DNA from: an uncultured Saprospiraceae bacterium
GTDB taxonomy: Bacteria > Bacteroidota > Bacteroidia > Chitinophagales > Saprospiraceae
Direction: 5' to 3'
Assembly: GCA_937973565.1 (NCBI GenBank)
Contig: CALJKQ010000233.1
Location: 1-36,823 of the forward strand
DNA: 36,823 nucleotides
Position 1 is the stretch's first letter, and each line of letters opens with the position of its first letter. Shown here in pieces: positions 17,495 to 24,244 of the stretch. The notes under the pieces are model-generated. The model did no database searches, was not told the DNA's origin, and saw nothing but the letters and a program-made list of their open reading frames with translations. A program made the position numbers and the translations under genes.

Positions 17495-17899
17495 TTAAAG
17501 GAGTTCTTTGATTTTTGCTTCCAGGGTCGCCTGGCTATGACCCACACCTTCGTATCTGGCTTTTTCAACACCGTCTTTAAAGATGAGGATGGTAGGGAAA
17601 CCTACCACGTCTGACTGGTTGACGATGTTGGTATTTTTTTCGTAATCCACCTGGCCAAAGAATACCGAATTGAACTCTGATTTTCCCACCATGTTCTCTA
17701 CAGCCGGTCTTTGACTGGCGCATTTAGTACACCAGGTAGCGTGGTAAAATACAATGGATACGCCGGAAGCTATTTCTTGGTTATAAGTATTGATATCGGA
17801 AATTTCGATCAACTGTGTATTTTCGGGAACGAGGTTTTCCTTGCTACAGGCACTCAAAAACAAGCCTGAAACCAGGACAAGCATCACCAGATGTTTCAT
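17495..17899 (-). CDS. Thioredoxin-fold lipoprotein
   Basis: This small (134-residue) thioredoxin-like protein has a lipoprotein signal ending LSAC (Cys18). It has a redox-active WCTKC motif (C57, C60) in a FYHATWCTKCASQRP context and the cis-proline in VVGFPT (P102). It is therefore likely a membrane-tethered periplasmic thiol-disulfide oxidoreductase. The C-x-x-C dipeptide TK is unlike thioredoxin (GP) or DsbA (PH), so direction and partners cannot be deduced. It has its own -7 promoter element, and the sterol-desaturase gene lies 80 bases upstream on the same strand. Confidence 0.85.
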   Translation of the reverse strand: MKHLVMLVLVSGLFLSACSKENLVPENTQLIEISDINTYNQEIASGVSIVFYHATWCTKCASQRPAVENMVGKSEFNSVFFGQVDYEKNTNIVNQSDVVGFPTILIFKDGVEKARYEGVGHSQATLEAKIKELL

Positions 17900-17915
17900 T
17901 TTTTTGATTTTTTTA

Positions 17916-17923
17916 CAAACTTA
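17916..17923 (-). promoter_or_regulatory. TAnnTTTG (-7) element before the thioredoxin-like gene
   Basis: TAAGTTTG on the minus strand is an exact match to the -7 consensus and lies 16 bases before the ATG. No -33 TTG is seen at the usual distance. Confidence 0.4.
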
Positions 17924-17979
17924 ACTCAAAATCAACCAAATTGTTGTCCTGCAGTTGACAATAGCGTGCTAAAATGACA

Positions 17980-18990
17980 TTAAAAACCGTATTTGTTCTG
18001 ACCGACAAAGTCCTGGGGAAAGTTTTCTACACCCTCAAATCCAAGCTTTATATCCCTGCCGTCATGCGGCATTCTGGCGGTACCAAAAATATAATCCCAA
18101 AGAGAAAGACTGATGCCAAAATTAATGCCGTACGGCATGTCTTTGGGCATGGTCTCTGCATGGTGCCAGATATGCATTTCAGGACTGTTGAATATTTTTT
18201 TCATGAAGGGGCCTACCACAAAGTATCCGAGTACAGTTGCGAGCAACACACTCAAAAGCTTTATGCCGATACCATAACCTGCTACCAATTGTATATCGAT
18301 CGAAGAAGTAGCGATGAGAATGCCAATAAACAAGCCCAATATGCCGCCTGAAACCCTGGCAGAAACGGTGATATTGCTGTGGTTGTAGTGGCCAATGGTT
18401 AGGGCAAAGATGTGCATGACAAAGAAGTCGTAAAGGCCAATGCCCATCAAGGCCAGCGGAATGTATTCAATAGTCCTGTAAACCACATTTTCCATCCAGT
18501 GGTAACGAAGGTGAGCGGCAAAGCCCATTTGCTGGACAGAGTGGTGGACCTTGTGAAAATTCCACAAAAAATCTACCCTGTGCAGCAGGCGGTGAACCCA
18601 CCATTGTACAAAATCCCTGACCAAGAATCCCGTAAGTAGAATAGCCCACATGGGCCAGCTGTTCATAGGATTGGAAGCCTGAAGATCAAAATTGAAAACA
18701 GTAAGTATCAGGTTGTTGAAAAGTTTCACAACCACATCGGATGCAGCATTGTAAACAATCAGTGAAAACAGGAAAAAATTAAAAAACATATAAAAGAAAT
18801 CCATCCAAAAATCCTTCCTGAAACGGGGCTGATCCTTCCGCCAGGGGGTAAGCCATTCTACACCAAAAAAGAAGGCAGAAACCAGGATGAGCCAGTAAAA
18901 GTAATTGTGCCAGCCGGGATGGGTAATCTCATGCAATAGATAGCCCGCATAGTTGGCATAACCCGAAAGGAATGTTTTGAGGATGTCCAT
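17980..18990 (-). CDS. Sterol desaturase / fatty acid hydroxylase family membrane protein
   Basis: The 336-residue integral membrane di-iron oxygenase-like protein has the histidine clusters of the family. They are HRLLH (H133, H137), HKVHH (H146, H149, H150), HYNH near 201-204 and HIWHH (H273, H276, H277). Several hydrophobic helices flank them (about 30-48, 65-83, 115-125, 180-200, 215-260). Members use O2 to hydroxylate or desaturate lipids, carotenoids or sterol-like substrates; the substrate here is unknown. A carotenoid role is worth considering because crtY lies 2 kb away, but that is only proximity. The gene starts 5 bases after the rhodanese lipoprotein stop, so the two are co-transcribed. 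Confidence 0.88.
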   Translation of the reverse strand: MDILKTFLSGYANYAGYLLHEITHPGWHNYFYWLILVSAFFFGVEWLTPWRKDQPRFRKDFWMDFFYMFFNFFLFSLIVYNAASDVVVKLFNNLILTVFNFDLQASNPMNSWPMWAILLTGFLVRDFVQWWVHRLLHRVDFLWNFHKVHHSVQQMGFAAHLRYHWMENVVYRTIEYIPLALMGIGLYDFFVMHIFALTIGHYNHSNITVSARVSGGILGLFIGILIATSSIDIQLVAGYGIGIKLLSVLLATVLGYFVVGPFMKKIFNSPEMHIWHHAETMPKDMPYGINFGISLSLWDYIFGTARMPHDGRDIKLGFEGVENFPQDFVGQNKYGF

Positions 18991-18995
18991 AGGGC

Positions 18996-19403
18996 TTATT
19001 GTTGCATTTTCCAGGCGTCGTAACCGCCTTCCAGGTTATACAATTCTTTAAAGCCCATTTCCTTCATAACGGAGCAGGCTGTGGCACTTCTGCCGCCCAC
19101 CTTGCAATATACTACAGTAGGTGCGTTTTTATCGAGGGCATTGACCTTGTCCATAAAAGCGGGGTCGTTGATATCGATGACGGTGGCGCCTTCGATTATG
19201 CCCTGGGACACTTCTGCCGGTGTTCGTACATCGAGGATAAAGGGTTGGCTGCTTCCCGCCATTTTTGCTTTCAAATCGGCTACCGTTATGTTTTGCACCT
19301 CCGTTGTGGCTTGCGTATTTTCAGCAGCCTGTGCCGGTTTATTTTCTTGTTTACAGGCCATGATGGCAAAAACAAGAGCAAATAAGAATAAAATATTTTT
19401 CAT
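18996..19403 (-). CDS. Rhodanese-like domain lipoprotein
   Basis: The 135-residue protein has a lipoprotein signal (MKNILFLFALVFAIMAC, Cys17), a short Ala/Gln/Thr-rich linker, and one rhodanese domain (about 38-133). The domain has FILDVRTPAEVSQGIIEGA and the active-site loop CKVGGRS beginning at Cys100. Single-domain rhodaneses carry sulfur as a Cys persulfide; here it would do so in the periplasm, lipid-anchored. It is followed 5 bases later by the sterol-desaturase family gene. Two consensus -7 elements lie upstream, at 19427-19434 and 19405-19412; the second is too close to the ATG to serve this start. Confidence 0.88.
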   Translation of the reverse strand: MKNILFLFALVFAIMACKQENKPAQAAENTQATTEVQNITVADLKAKMAGSSQPFILDVRTPAEVSQGIIEGATVIDINDPAFMDKVNALDKNAPTVVYCKVGGRSATACSVMKEMGFKELYNLEGGYDAWKMQQ

Positions 19404-19426
19404 CCAAATGTATATTTATTACAATG

Positions 19427-19434
19427 CAAATTTA
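19427..19434 (-). promoter_or_regulatory. TAnnTTTG (-7) element before the rhodanese gene
   Basis: TAAATTTG on the minus strand fits the -7 consensus and would give a leader of about 20 nt. No -33 partner is obvious. Confidence 0.35.
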
Positions 19435-19510
19435 GCCTCAATTTCTTCATTATTGAGGTAACATGGGTTACACAGCTTTGTTTTAATGAAAACGGAACTA
19501 AAACATATTT

Positions 19511-20086
19511 TTAGGCCCTTCCGCAAATTTGGATAGAACTAAGGTTGTCCAGCAGCACATTTCCCTTGTGAGAAAAAGTACCATCCTTGTAGTAAGCCTC
19601 AAAACGTATGTATTTGTGGTTTTTATTGGCGGTAAATTCAATGAGGTATGTTTTCCAATCGGTATGCTGGATAAAATCAGAAGTATAAACCAATTGACCT
19701 TTGTCGCACTTTGATTCACCTACCCAAATCCTGAGTTTGATGGCTTTGTTGAATCCTGCATAGACAGCCCCCCTGGCCAGATCAATCTTAAAACGATAAC
19801 ATTCTCCTTTTTTGAGCGGACTGCTCAATCGCTGACCTATGCTTTCAAAGGTTGAATTTTCACGGGTAATGAGGCCCACAAAAGTATTGCCCTGGCTGGG
19901 ATCACCATATTCACCCCAAAAACCGGGAAGGATGTCGGGTGTGGTGTTGTCTTCGCAAGGCAGCCAGCCTTTGGGAACAGTGGCATCGGCCGCCTGGTCT
20001 TCAAAACCCGGATTGACCACGGTAATCTGACTGAAAAGGGGCTGAAAACCCACTGCAAACAAAAAGGCTATTATAATCTTCTGCAT
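19511..20086 (-). CDS. Secreted protein with carbohydrate-binding-like jelly-roll domain
   Basis: The 191-residue product has a signal peptide (cleavage near PLFSQ|ITVV). It then has a beta-sandwich-like sequence opening with the motif VVNPGFEDQ, typical of CBM/galactose-binding-like domains in Bacteroidota surface proteins. Later motifs are ECYRFKIDLARGAVYAGF, LRIWVGESKC, DWKTYLIEFTANKNHKYIRF and VLLDNLSSI, all characteristic of that fold. There is no T9SS C-terminal domain, so it may stay periplasmic or be secreted another way. The ligand is unknown. A consensus -7 element lies 18 bases before the ATG. Confidence 0.7.
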   Translation of the reverse strand: MQKIIIAFLFAVGFQPLFSQITVVNPGFEDQAADATVPKGWLPCEDNTTPDILPGFWGEYGDPSQGNTFVGLITRENSTFESIGQRLSSPLKKGECYRFKIDLARGAVYAGFNKAIKLRIWVGESKCDKGQLVYTSDFIQHTDWKTYLIEFTANKNHKYIRFEAYYKDGTFSHKGNVLLDNLSSIQICGRA

Positions 20087-20103
20087 CTTTCGTGTATGGT
20101 CAA

Positions 20104-20111
20104 CAAAGGTA
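20104..20111 (-). promoter_or_regulatory. TAnnTTTG (-7) element before the jelly-roll protein gene
   Basis: TACCTTTG on the minus strand matches the -7 consensus, 17 bases before the ATG. The -33 box is not evident. Confidence 0.38.
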
Positions 20112-20241
20112 TAAAAATAATTTTTATTGACTGTCCATACCTGTTACGCAGCCATGGAATCGGATGTAGCAAACATTTTGGAGTATTTATGTTGCCAATT
20201 ACCATCTAAAAATAGGGGGCGTTAGGGTAGGGTGCATAAGG

Positions 20242-20271
20242 TTGAGCTTTCAAAAATAAATATTACATTTG
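20242..20271 (+). promoter_or_regulatory. Full Bacteroidota-type promoter of ftsX
   Basis: TTG (20242-20244), then exactly 19 bases, then TACATTTG (20264-20271) is a complete match to the primary sigma factor consensus of Bacteroidota. The transcription start would fall only a few bases before, or at, the ATG at 20280. That excludes the in-frame GTG at 20232 as the start and implies a very short or absent leader. Confidence 0.65.
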
Positions 20272-20279
20272 TGTTATAT

Positions 20280-21137
20280 ATGAGAGCTTCAGCGGGTAAA
20301 TCATCGGTCACCTATGCCATCCTGTCCAATACCATTGTATTGGTGCTTATCGGTTTTTTTTCATTGCTTTACCTCCATACCAACAGCATTACGCACCTGG
20401 TAAAGGAGAAAATCAACATCCTCATCGAAATCAATACGGATAGTGTTTCTCGTGCAGCGGTGCCTGCACTTATGAAAAAAATTGCCGGCAATGCTAAAAT
20501 TGTAGAAGGCAGTGTAAAATTTATACCCAAAGAAGAAGCCGATAAGGTATTGGGACTTGAAATCAGCGAAAACCTAAAGCAGGTAGGCAGCCCTTTTAAG
20601 GACATCATTTCATTCAATGTAAAGGCAGCGTATTATACCGAAGAAAATCTGAGTAAACTAAAATTGCAACTCAAGGAGAAGCCGGAAGTTTTTGACGTGT
20701 TTTTTGAAAATGTGGTCGTTGAAAACATCAAATCCAATTTGCGCAATGCCTCTTACCTGGTTTTGATGCTATCACTGGTATTCGTTTTTTTGGCGGTAGT
20801 AATTATCTACAACACCATCAATTTGTCGTTGTACGCCGATCGATGGGAGATTAAGACCATGGAGATCATTGGTGCCAGGGATTCATTCATTCGTCAGCCT
20901 TACATCAAAATTGCGGGCAACATTGCACTGAAATCTTTTGCCATAGCCACCTTAGTGTTGCTCATCATCACAGCGGGATTGTATTATCAGTTTCCGGCCA
21001 TGACCGATATCCTCAAATGGTACTACGTTTTGTTGTCGTTGTTGCTCATTTTTATCATCTCTTTGGTCATCACGGTTACCTCAACCGTTGTCATTGTCAA
21101 CAAGTACCTCTACAAACTGGAGAGCGAATTGTATTGA
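20280..21137 (+). CDS. ftsX: Cell-division ABC transporter permease FtsX
   Basis: FtsX is the membrane partner of FtsE and controls peptidoglycan hydrolases at the division site. From the ATG at 20280 the product has 285 residues. TM1 is at about 12-32, followed by a periplasmic loop (about 40-150) with the family segment VKFIPKEEADKVLG. TM2-TM4 are in the C-terminal half (NASYLVLMLSLVFVFLAVVI, then two long hydrophobic helices). The coupling region NLSLYADRWEIKTMEIIGA faces FtsE. The periplasmic fold and length are normal. ftsE is not nearby, as is common in this phylum. crtY follows after 41 bases on the same strand, rather than the DUF3098/uppP genes often found next in Bacteroidota. Confidence 0.93.
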   Translation: MRASAGKSSVTYAILSNTIVLVLIGFFSLLYLHTNSITHLVKEKINILIEINTDSVSRAAVPALMKKIAGNAKIVEGSVKFIPKEEADKVLGLEISENLKQVGSPFKDIISFNVKAAYYTEENLSKLKLQLKEKPEVFDVFFENVVVENIKSNLRNASYLVLMLSLVFVFLAVVIIYNTINLSLYADRWEIKTMEIIGARDSFIRQPYIKIAGNIALKSFAIATLVLLIITAGLYYQFPAMTDILKWYYVLLSLLLIFIISLVITVTSTVVIVNKYLYKLESELY

Positions 21138-21178
21138 TGGGTAGCTGAACTATTTTTACACTTTTCCATTATACCCAT

Positions 21179-22324
21179 ATGCCATTGTACGACTATATCA
21201 TTATAGGTGCCGGTGCCGCAGGCCTCAGCTTAGCCGATCGTTTTTGCGATGCAGTTTGGTCAGATAAAAAAGTGCTTGTCATCGATGAAGTTGTTAAATC
21301 GGGCAATGACCGCACCTGGTGTGGCTGGTATAAATCCGCTGACCGCTACGACCACCTTGCAGTAAAAAAATGGCAAGAGATGTTTTTTGTAGGTCCCGCA
21401 GGCAAAAAAAGAGTGCTCCAACCGGCACCCTATGTTTACCGCATGCTGCCCAGTGCGCCTTTTTATCGGCACATCAATGACCGCATCAAAGCCAGTGCGA
21501 ATGTAACCTTTGAACAGGCAGCTTTTATATCCCACCAATGGCAGGGCGATAAAGCAGAAGTAGTCACCAGCAAGGGAAGTTTCTTTGCCAAACACGTCTT
21601 CACATCATTGCCACCAAAGCACATTGATAAACAGAAACACGTATATACAGACCAGCATTTTAAAGGCTGGTTTGTAGAAATGGCCGAAGACTGTTTTGAT
21701 GAAGACCGATGTACTTTTATGGATTTCAGCATCGAGCAGGGAGATGAAGTGCGCTTTATGTATGTGCTACCTACGGATAAAAGAAGAGCACTAGTAGAAT
21801 TGGCCGTCTTCTCCACCCAGATTTGGAGCCAGGAAGATTACGATGCCGTGATTCGCCACTACATCCAGAAGACCTACCCAACCGATAAATACACCATAAA
21901 AGAAACCGAGTTTGGCATCATACCGATGACATCCTATCCCTTTCATAAGAACAATCAACCTTGGCTAACCGGCATTGGTACCGCAGGAGGTGCCGTCAAA
22001 GCCTCATCCGGCTTCGCCTTTGAAAGGATACAACGCCATTGCGATGCCATCATGACCGCTATCAAGGAAGGTAATGAACCCGGCACCGCCAACCGCATTT
22101 TCAAAGTCCGTCACAGCCTCTACGATGCCACCTTGCTCCAGGTCCTCGACAAAAAAAGATACCGCGGCGCCGACTTCTTCGAAACCCTTTTTGAGCGAAA
22201 CCCTGCCTCCCGCGTCTTCGATTTCCTCAACGAAGAAACCACCCTTTGGGAAGAAATACAGTTGATGGCCGGTAGTCCCAAACACATTTTTGCGTGGAGT
22301 ATGGTGGAGAGGGTAGTGGGGTAG
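21179..22324 (+). CDS. crtY: Lycopene beta-cyclase (CrtY type)
   Basis: CrtY cyclises the ends of lycopene to beta-ionone rings, a step toward beta-carotene and flexixanthin- or saproxanthin-type pigments. The 381-residue product has the N-terminal dinucleotide-binding motif YIIIGAGAAGLSLADRF (from residue 5) with the acidic VLVIDE end of the second strand. It has the family segments RTWCGWY and FMDFSIEQGDEVRFMYVLPTD, and the C-terminal GIGTAGGAVKASSGFAF. It ends at 22324. Other carotenoid genes are not in the window. It probably shares the ftsX transcript. The last 40 codons exist again as a decayed copy at 23275-23402, and the stop codon is followed directly by the first palindromic repeat cluster. 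Confidence 0.9.
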   Translation: MPLYDYIIIGAGAAGLSLADRFCDAVWSDKKVLVIDEVVKSGNDRTWCGWYKSADRYDHLAVKKWQEMFFVGPAGKKRVLQPAPYVYRMLPSAPFYRHINDRIKASANVTFEQAAFISHQWQGDKAEVVTSKGSFFAKHVFTSLPPKHIDKQKHVYTDQHFKGWFVEMAEDCFDEDRCTFMDFSIEQGDEVRFMYVLPTDKRRALVELAVFSTQIWSQEDYDAVIRHYIQKTYPTDKYTIKETEFGIIPMTSYPFHKNNQPWLTGIGTAGGAVKASSGFAFERIQRHCDAIMTAIKEGNEPGTANRIFKVRHSLYDATLLQVLDKKRYRGADFFETLFERNPASRVFDFLNEETTLWEEIQLMAGSPKHIFAWSMVERVVG

Positions 22325-22367
22325 ATTGAGCTGTCTTGAAAGTCGTGGGAGGTATTAACCAAAAAAT

Positions 22368-22765
22368 AAATCCCGTAGGGATGGTATGATGATAGAAAGG
22401 TGCAAATAGCCAACAATCCAACCCCGCAGGGGTGACATGATGATAGAAAGCCCAACGTTTCCAAAATGAAACCTCGCATGGGTGACATGAATCACGAAAG
22501 CAACCCCAAAGGGGTGGCATGATGATAGAAAATCCCAATCGTACAACCATGTAACCCCGTAGGGGTGACATGAATCATGAAAGCAACCCCAAAGGGGTGG
22601 CATGATGATAGAAAATCCCAATCGAACAACAATGTAACCCCGTAGGGGTGACATGTATCCCAAATGCAACCCCAAAGGGGGGGCATGATGATAGCAAAGT
22701 CCAATTTTACGACAATGAAAACCCGTAGGGGTGATATTATTCATACACCCCTGCGAGGTGGCAGC
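22368..22765. repeat. Palindromic repeat cluster 1 (ten CCCC-N3-GGGG units)
   Basis: Ten related units share a short palindrome (consensus ACCCC-GTA-GGGGT, loop variants AAA and GCA) followed by a tail such as GACATGATGATAGAAAG. Core starts are at 22371, 22422, 22472, 22504, 22555, 22587, 22638, 22670, 22721 and 22748. The distances are 51, 50, 32, 51, 32, 51, 32, 51 and 27. Three rounds of an 83-bp composite (51+32) start at 22501, 22584 and 22667. All but the last, degenerate unit share one orientation. Frames running through the repeats on the minus strand encode HPYGV-like peptides and are not believed to be genes. Confidence 0.9.
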
Positions 22766-22900
22766 CTGGTGATTTTGGCCCGTTATGATTTTTTCTCTTT
22801 CATTTTTAGGAAATTCAGCGGAGTCATGACAGCAATGGAAGAATTTTTGTATTCCATCTGTTCGTTAAAAATTTATCACCACATAAGCCCAACAAAAATT

Positions 22901-23155
22901 TTACATTTCATATTTTTTCGAAAGCTCTTCCGTTAAAATTTGTTTGTAGTCTAACTTTTTGGCAGGTTTGATGATTCCTCTCAGCTTTCTAACTCTAGGA
23001 GAAAGTTGTTTATCCTCCATTTTTGAGCGTTTTACGGAAATAAGCTTAAAATAGTTTTCAACCATTTCCGAAAGGCTTTGGCCTTTATCCTTTGCGTGTT
23101 TTTTCGCAATCTCAATGACTTCTTTTTCGATTATCAAGGTTAATTTGGTTTTCAT
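22901..23155 (-). CDS. DUF6364 family protein, ribbon-helix-helix antitoxin-like (orphan)
   Basis: The 84-residue product starts MKTKLTLIIEKEVIEIAKKHA. The short beta strand (KLTLII) followed by two helices (KEVIEIAKKHAKDKGQSLSEMVENYF) is the ribbon-helix-helix DNA-binding pattern of DUF6364 proteins, usually annotated as antitoxins. The C-terminal part (LRGIIKPAKKLDYKQILTEEL) is the kind of tail that wraps a PIN toxin. An in-frame ATG at 23212 would add 19 residues that do not fit the family. The downstream position on the minus strand, where the PIN toxin normally lies, contains only AT-rich sequence and palindromic repeats, so this is an orphan or the remnant of a toxin-antitoxin pair. Confidence 0.75.
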   Translation of the reverse strand: MKTKLTLIIEKEVIEIAKKHAKDKGQSLSEMVENYFKLISVKRSKMEDKQLSPRVRKLRGIIKPAKKLDYKQILTEELSKKYEM

Positions 23156-23274
23156 TTTTCTTTCTTGTACCACAAATTTGCGTGTTAGAATTTGAAATAG
23201 CAACACGCTCATAATAATTTAATAACTTTATAGGACACACCTATTGCCCCCAAATCCGGAAATAATTGTCACCC

Positions 23275-23402
23275 CAAATCCCGACTCCCGCGTCTTTGAC
23301 TTCCTCAACGAAGAGACCAGTCTCTGGGATGAAATGTAGTTGATGGCCGGCAGCCACAAGCAGATCTTTGCGTGGAGTATGATGTAGAGGATTGTGGGGT
23401 AG
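23275..23402 (+). pseudogene. Decayed duplicate of the crtY 3' end
   Basis: This stretch aligns with crtY 22197-22324 at roughly 82% identity by eye. It keeps the reading frame but has two in-frame stops (TAG at 23337-23339, replacing CAG, and TAG at 23385-23387, replacing GAG) before the native stop at 23400-23402. Many differences are at third codon positions. The following 77 non-coding bases, through the first palindrome, are about 95% identical to those after crtY. No upstream part of crtY is present. The gap between the two copies holds cluster 1 and the DUF6364 gene. Confidence 0.85.
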
Positions 23403-23445
23403 ATTGAGCTATCCTGAAAGTCGTAGGAGGTATTAACCAAAAAAT

Positions 23446-23622
23446 AAATCCCGTAGGGATGGTATGATGATAGCAAATTCATAATAGACACCAATCTAAC
23501 CCCATAGGGGTGACATTTATCCCGAAAGCAACCCCTCAGGGGTTGCATAAATCTCAAATGCAATCCCGCAGGGATGACATCATGATAGCAAGCCCCCCCG
23601 ATTGAACCCCAGCGGGGTGTCA
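23446..23622. repeat. Palindromic repeat cluster 2 (five units)
   Basis: Palindrome cores start at 23449 (TCCC-GTA-GGGA), 23500, 23532, 23564 (TCCC-GCA-GGGA) and 23607. Spacings are 51, 32, 32 and 43. The orientation is the same as cluster 1. The last unit ends 12 bases before the stop codon of the adjacent HUH transposase gene. Confidence 0.88.
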
Positions 23623-23628
23623 TTATAA

Positions 23629-24090
23629 TTAATCTATCCAATCAAACAAATACCTTTCGTCGTATTCGATGTTAAATTTTTTTAGAAATTCAACATATTC
23701 CTCCCTGAACGATTTTTTCTTGTGGTGTTCCTCCTGATTGGCAATGTATTGGTATACATTTTCTTTTTGAGAATGACTGTACGAAAACGCACCATATCCT
23801 GCCTGCCAGGAAAATTTCCCTCTAACAAAATTTTGGCCGTTGATAAATTTGCTGGAATTGTTTTTGATGTCCCTAATCAAATCAGAAACAGACATAGATC
23901 CATCCAACCCCACAAAAATGTGGACGTGGTCGGATACACCGTTTACGATGATGGGTTTTTGATTTTTGCCTTTGATAATACCGGACATGTATTTAAATAC
24001 ATCATCTCTCCAGGGTTTTTGTAGGAGGTTTTCGTGTCCTTTAACGGCAAAAATGTAATGGATGTAAATTTGTGTGAATGTGTTTGGCAT
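23629..24090 (-). CDS. IS200/IS605-like HUH (Y1) transposase, RAYT-like
   Basis: The 153-residue protein belongs to the Y1 transposase superfamily, which cuts and joins single-stranded DNA at hairpins through a 5'-phosphotyrosine link. The HUH motif is HVH (55-57) in GVSDHVHIFVGL. The catalytic Tyr is predicted at 115 in NVYQYIANQEEHH (the YIxxQ motif). The conserved FSWQAGYGAFSYSHSQ precedes it, and the tail ends DERYLFDWID. All key residues are present, so it is probably active. No tnpB is adjacent. It is bracketed by palindrome cores 12 bases past its stop (23607-23617) and 13 bases before its ATG (24104-24114), and sits between oppositely oriented repeat clusters. This looks like a REP-associated transposase (RAYT) domesticated to those repeats, though a simple IS200-like element is the alternative. 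Confidence 0.88.
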   Translation of the reverse strand: MPNTFTQIYIHYIFAVKGHENLLQKPWRDDVFKYMSGIIKGKNQKPIIVNGVSDHVHIFVGLDGSMSVSDLIRDIKNNSSKFINGQNFVRGKFSWQAGYGAFSYSHSQKENVYQYIANQEEHHKKKSFREEYVEFLKKFNIEYDERYLFDWID

Positions 24091-24099
24091 AGCGTTGGG

Positions 24100-24170
24100 T
24101 TTCCCCCTTTGGGGTTTTAGCGTGGGTTAATAAAATATTGTGTTTGAAAGAGCAACCCCTCAGGGGCTCT
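24100..24170. repeat. Two single palindromes upstream of the HUH transposase gene
   Basis: One core (CCCCTTTGGGG, 24104-24114) lies immediately 5' of the transposase start, in inverse orientation. A second (CCCCTCAGGGG, 24156-24166), in the cluster 1/2 orientation, lies further out. The first would form a hairpin in the transposase mRNA leader or in the promoter region. Confidence 0.75.
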
Positions 24171-24244
24171 TATATGATACAGAAACGATTTGATATCGTT
24201 TTTGTTTTTTTGGTTTTGTTAAAATTATTATAATATCAGGGTGA

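Noticed and set aside
19405..19412. TACATTTG as promoter of the rhodanese gene
   Set aside because: It ends 2 bases from the ATG, so transcription would begin inside the gene; the element at 19427-19434 is better placed.
20232..20279. Upstream GTG start for ftsX
   Set aside because: The complete promoter at 20242-20271 lies inside this extension, and the added residues do not fit FtsX.
22120..22744. Several overlapping minus-strand frames encoding CHP(Y/F)GV-type peptides
   Set aside because: They are translations of the palindromic repeats (and of antisense crtY), in several frames at once, with no domain or signal peptide. The same applies to 23228-23641 (minus) and 24241-24495 (plus).
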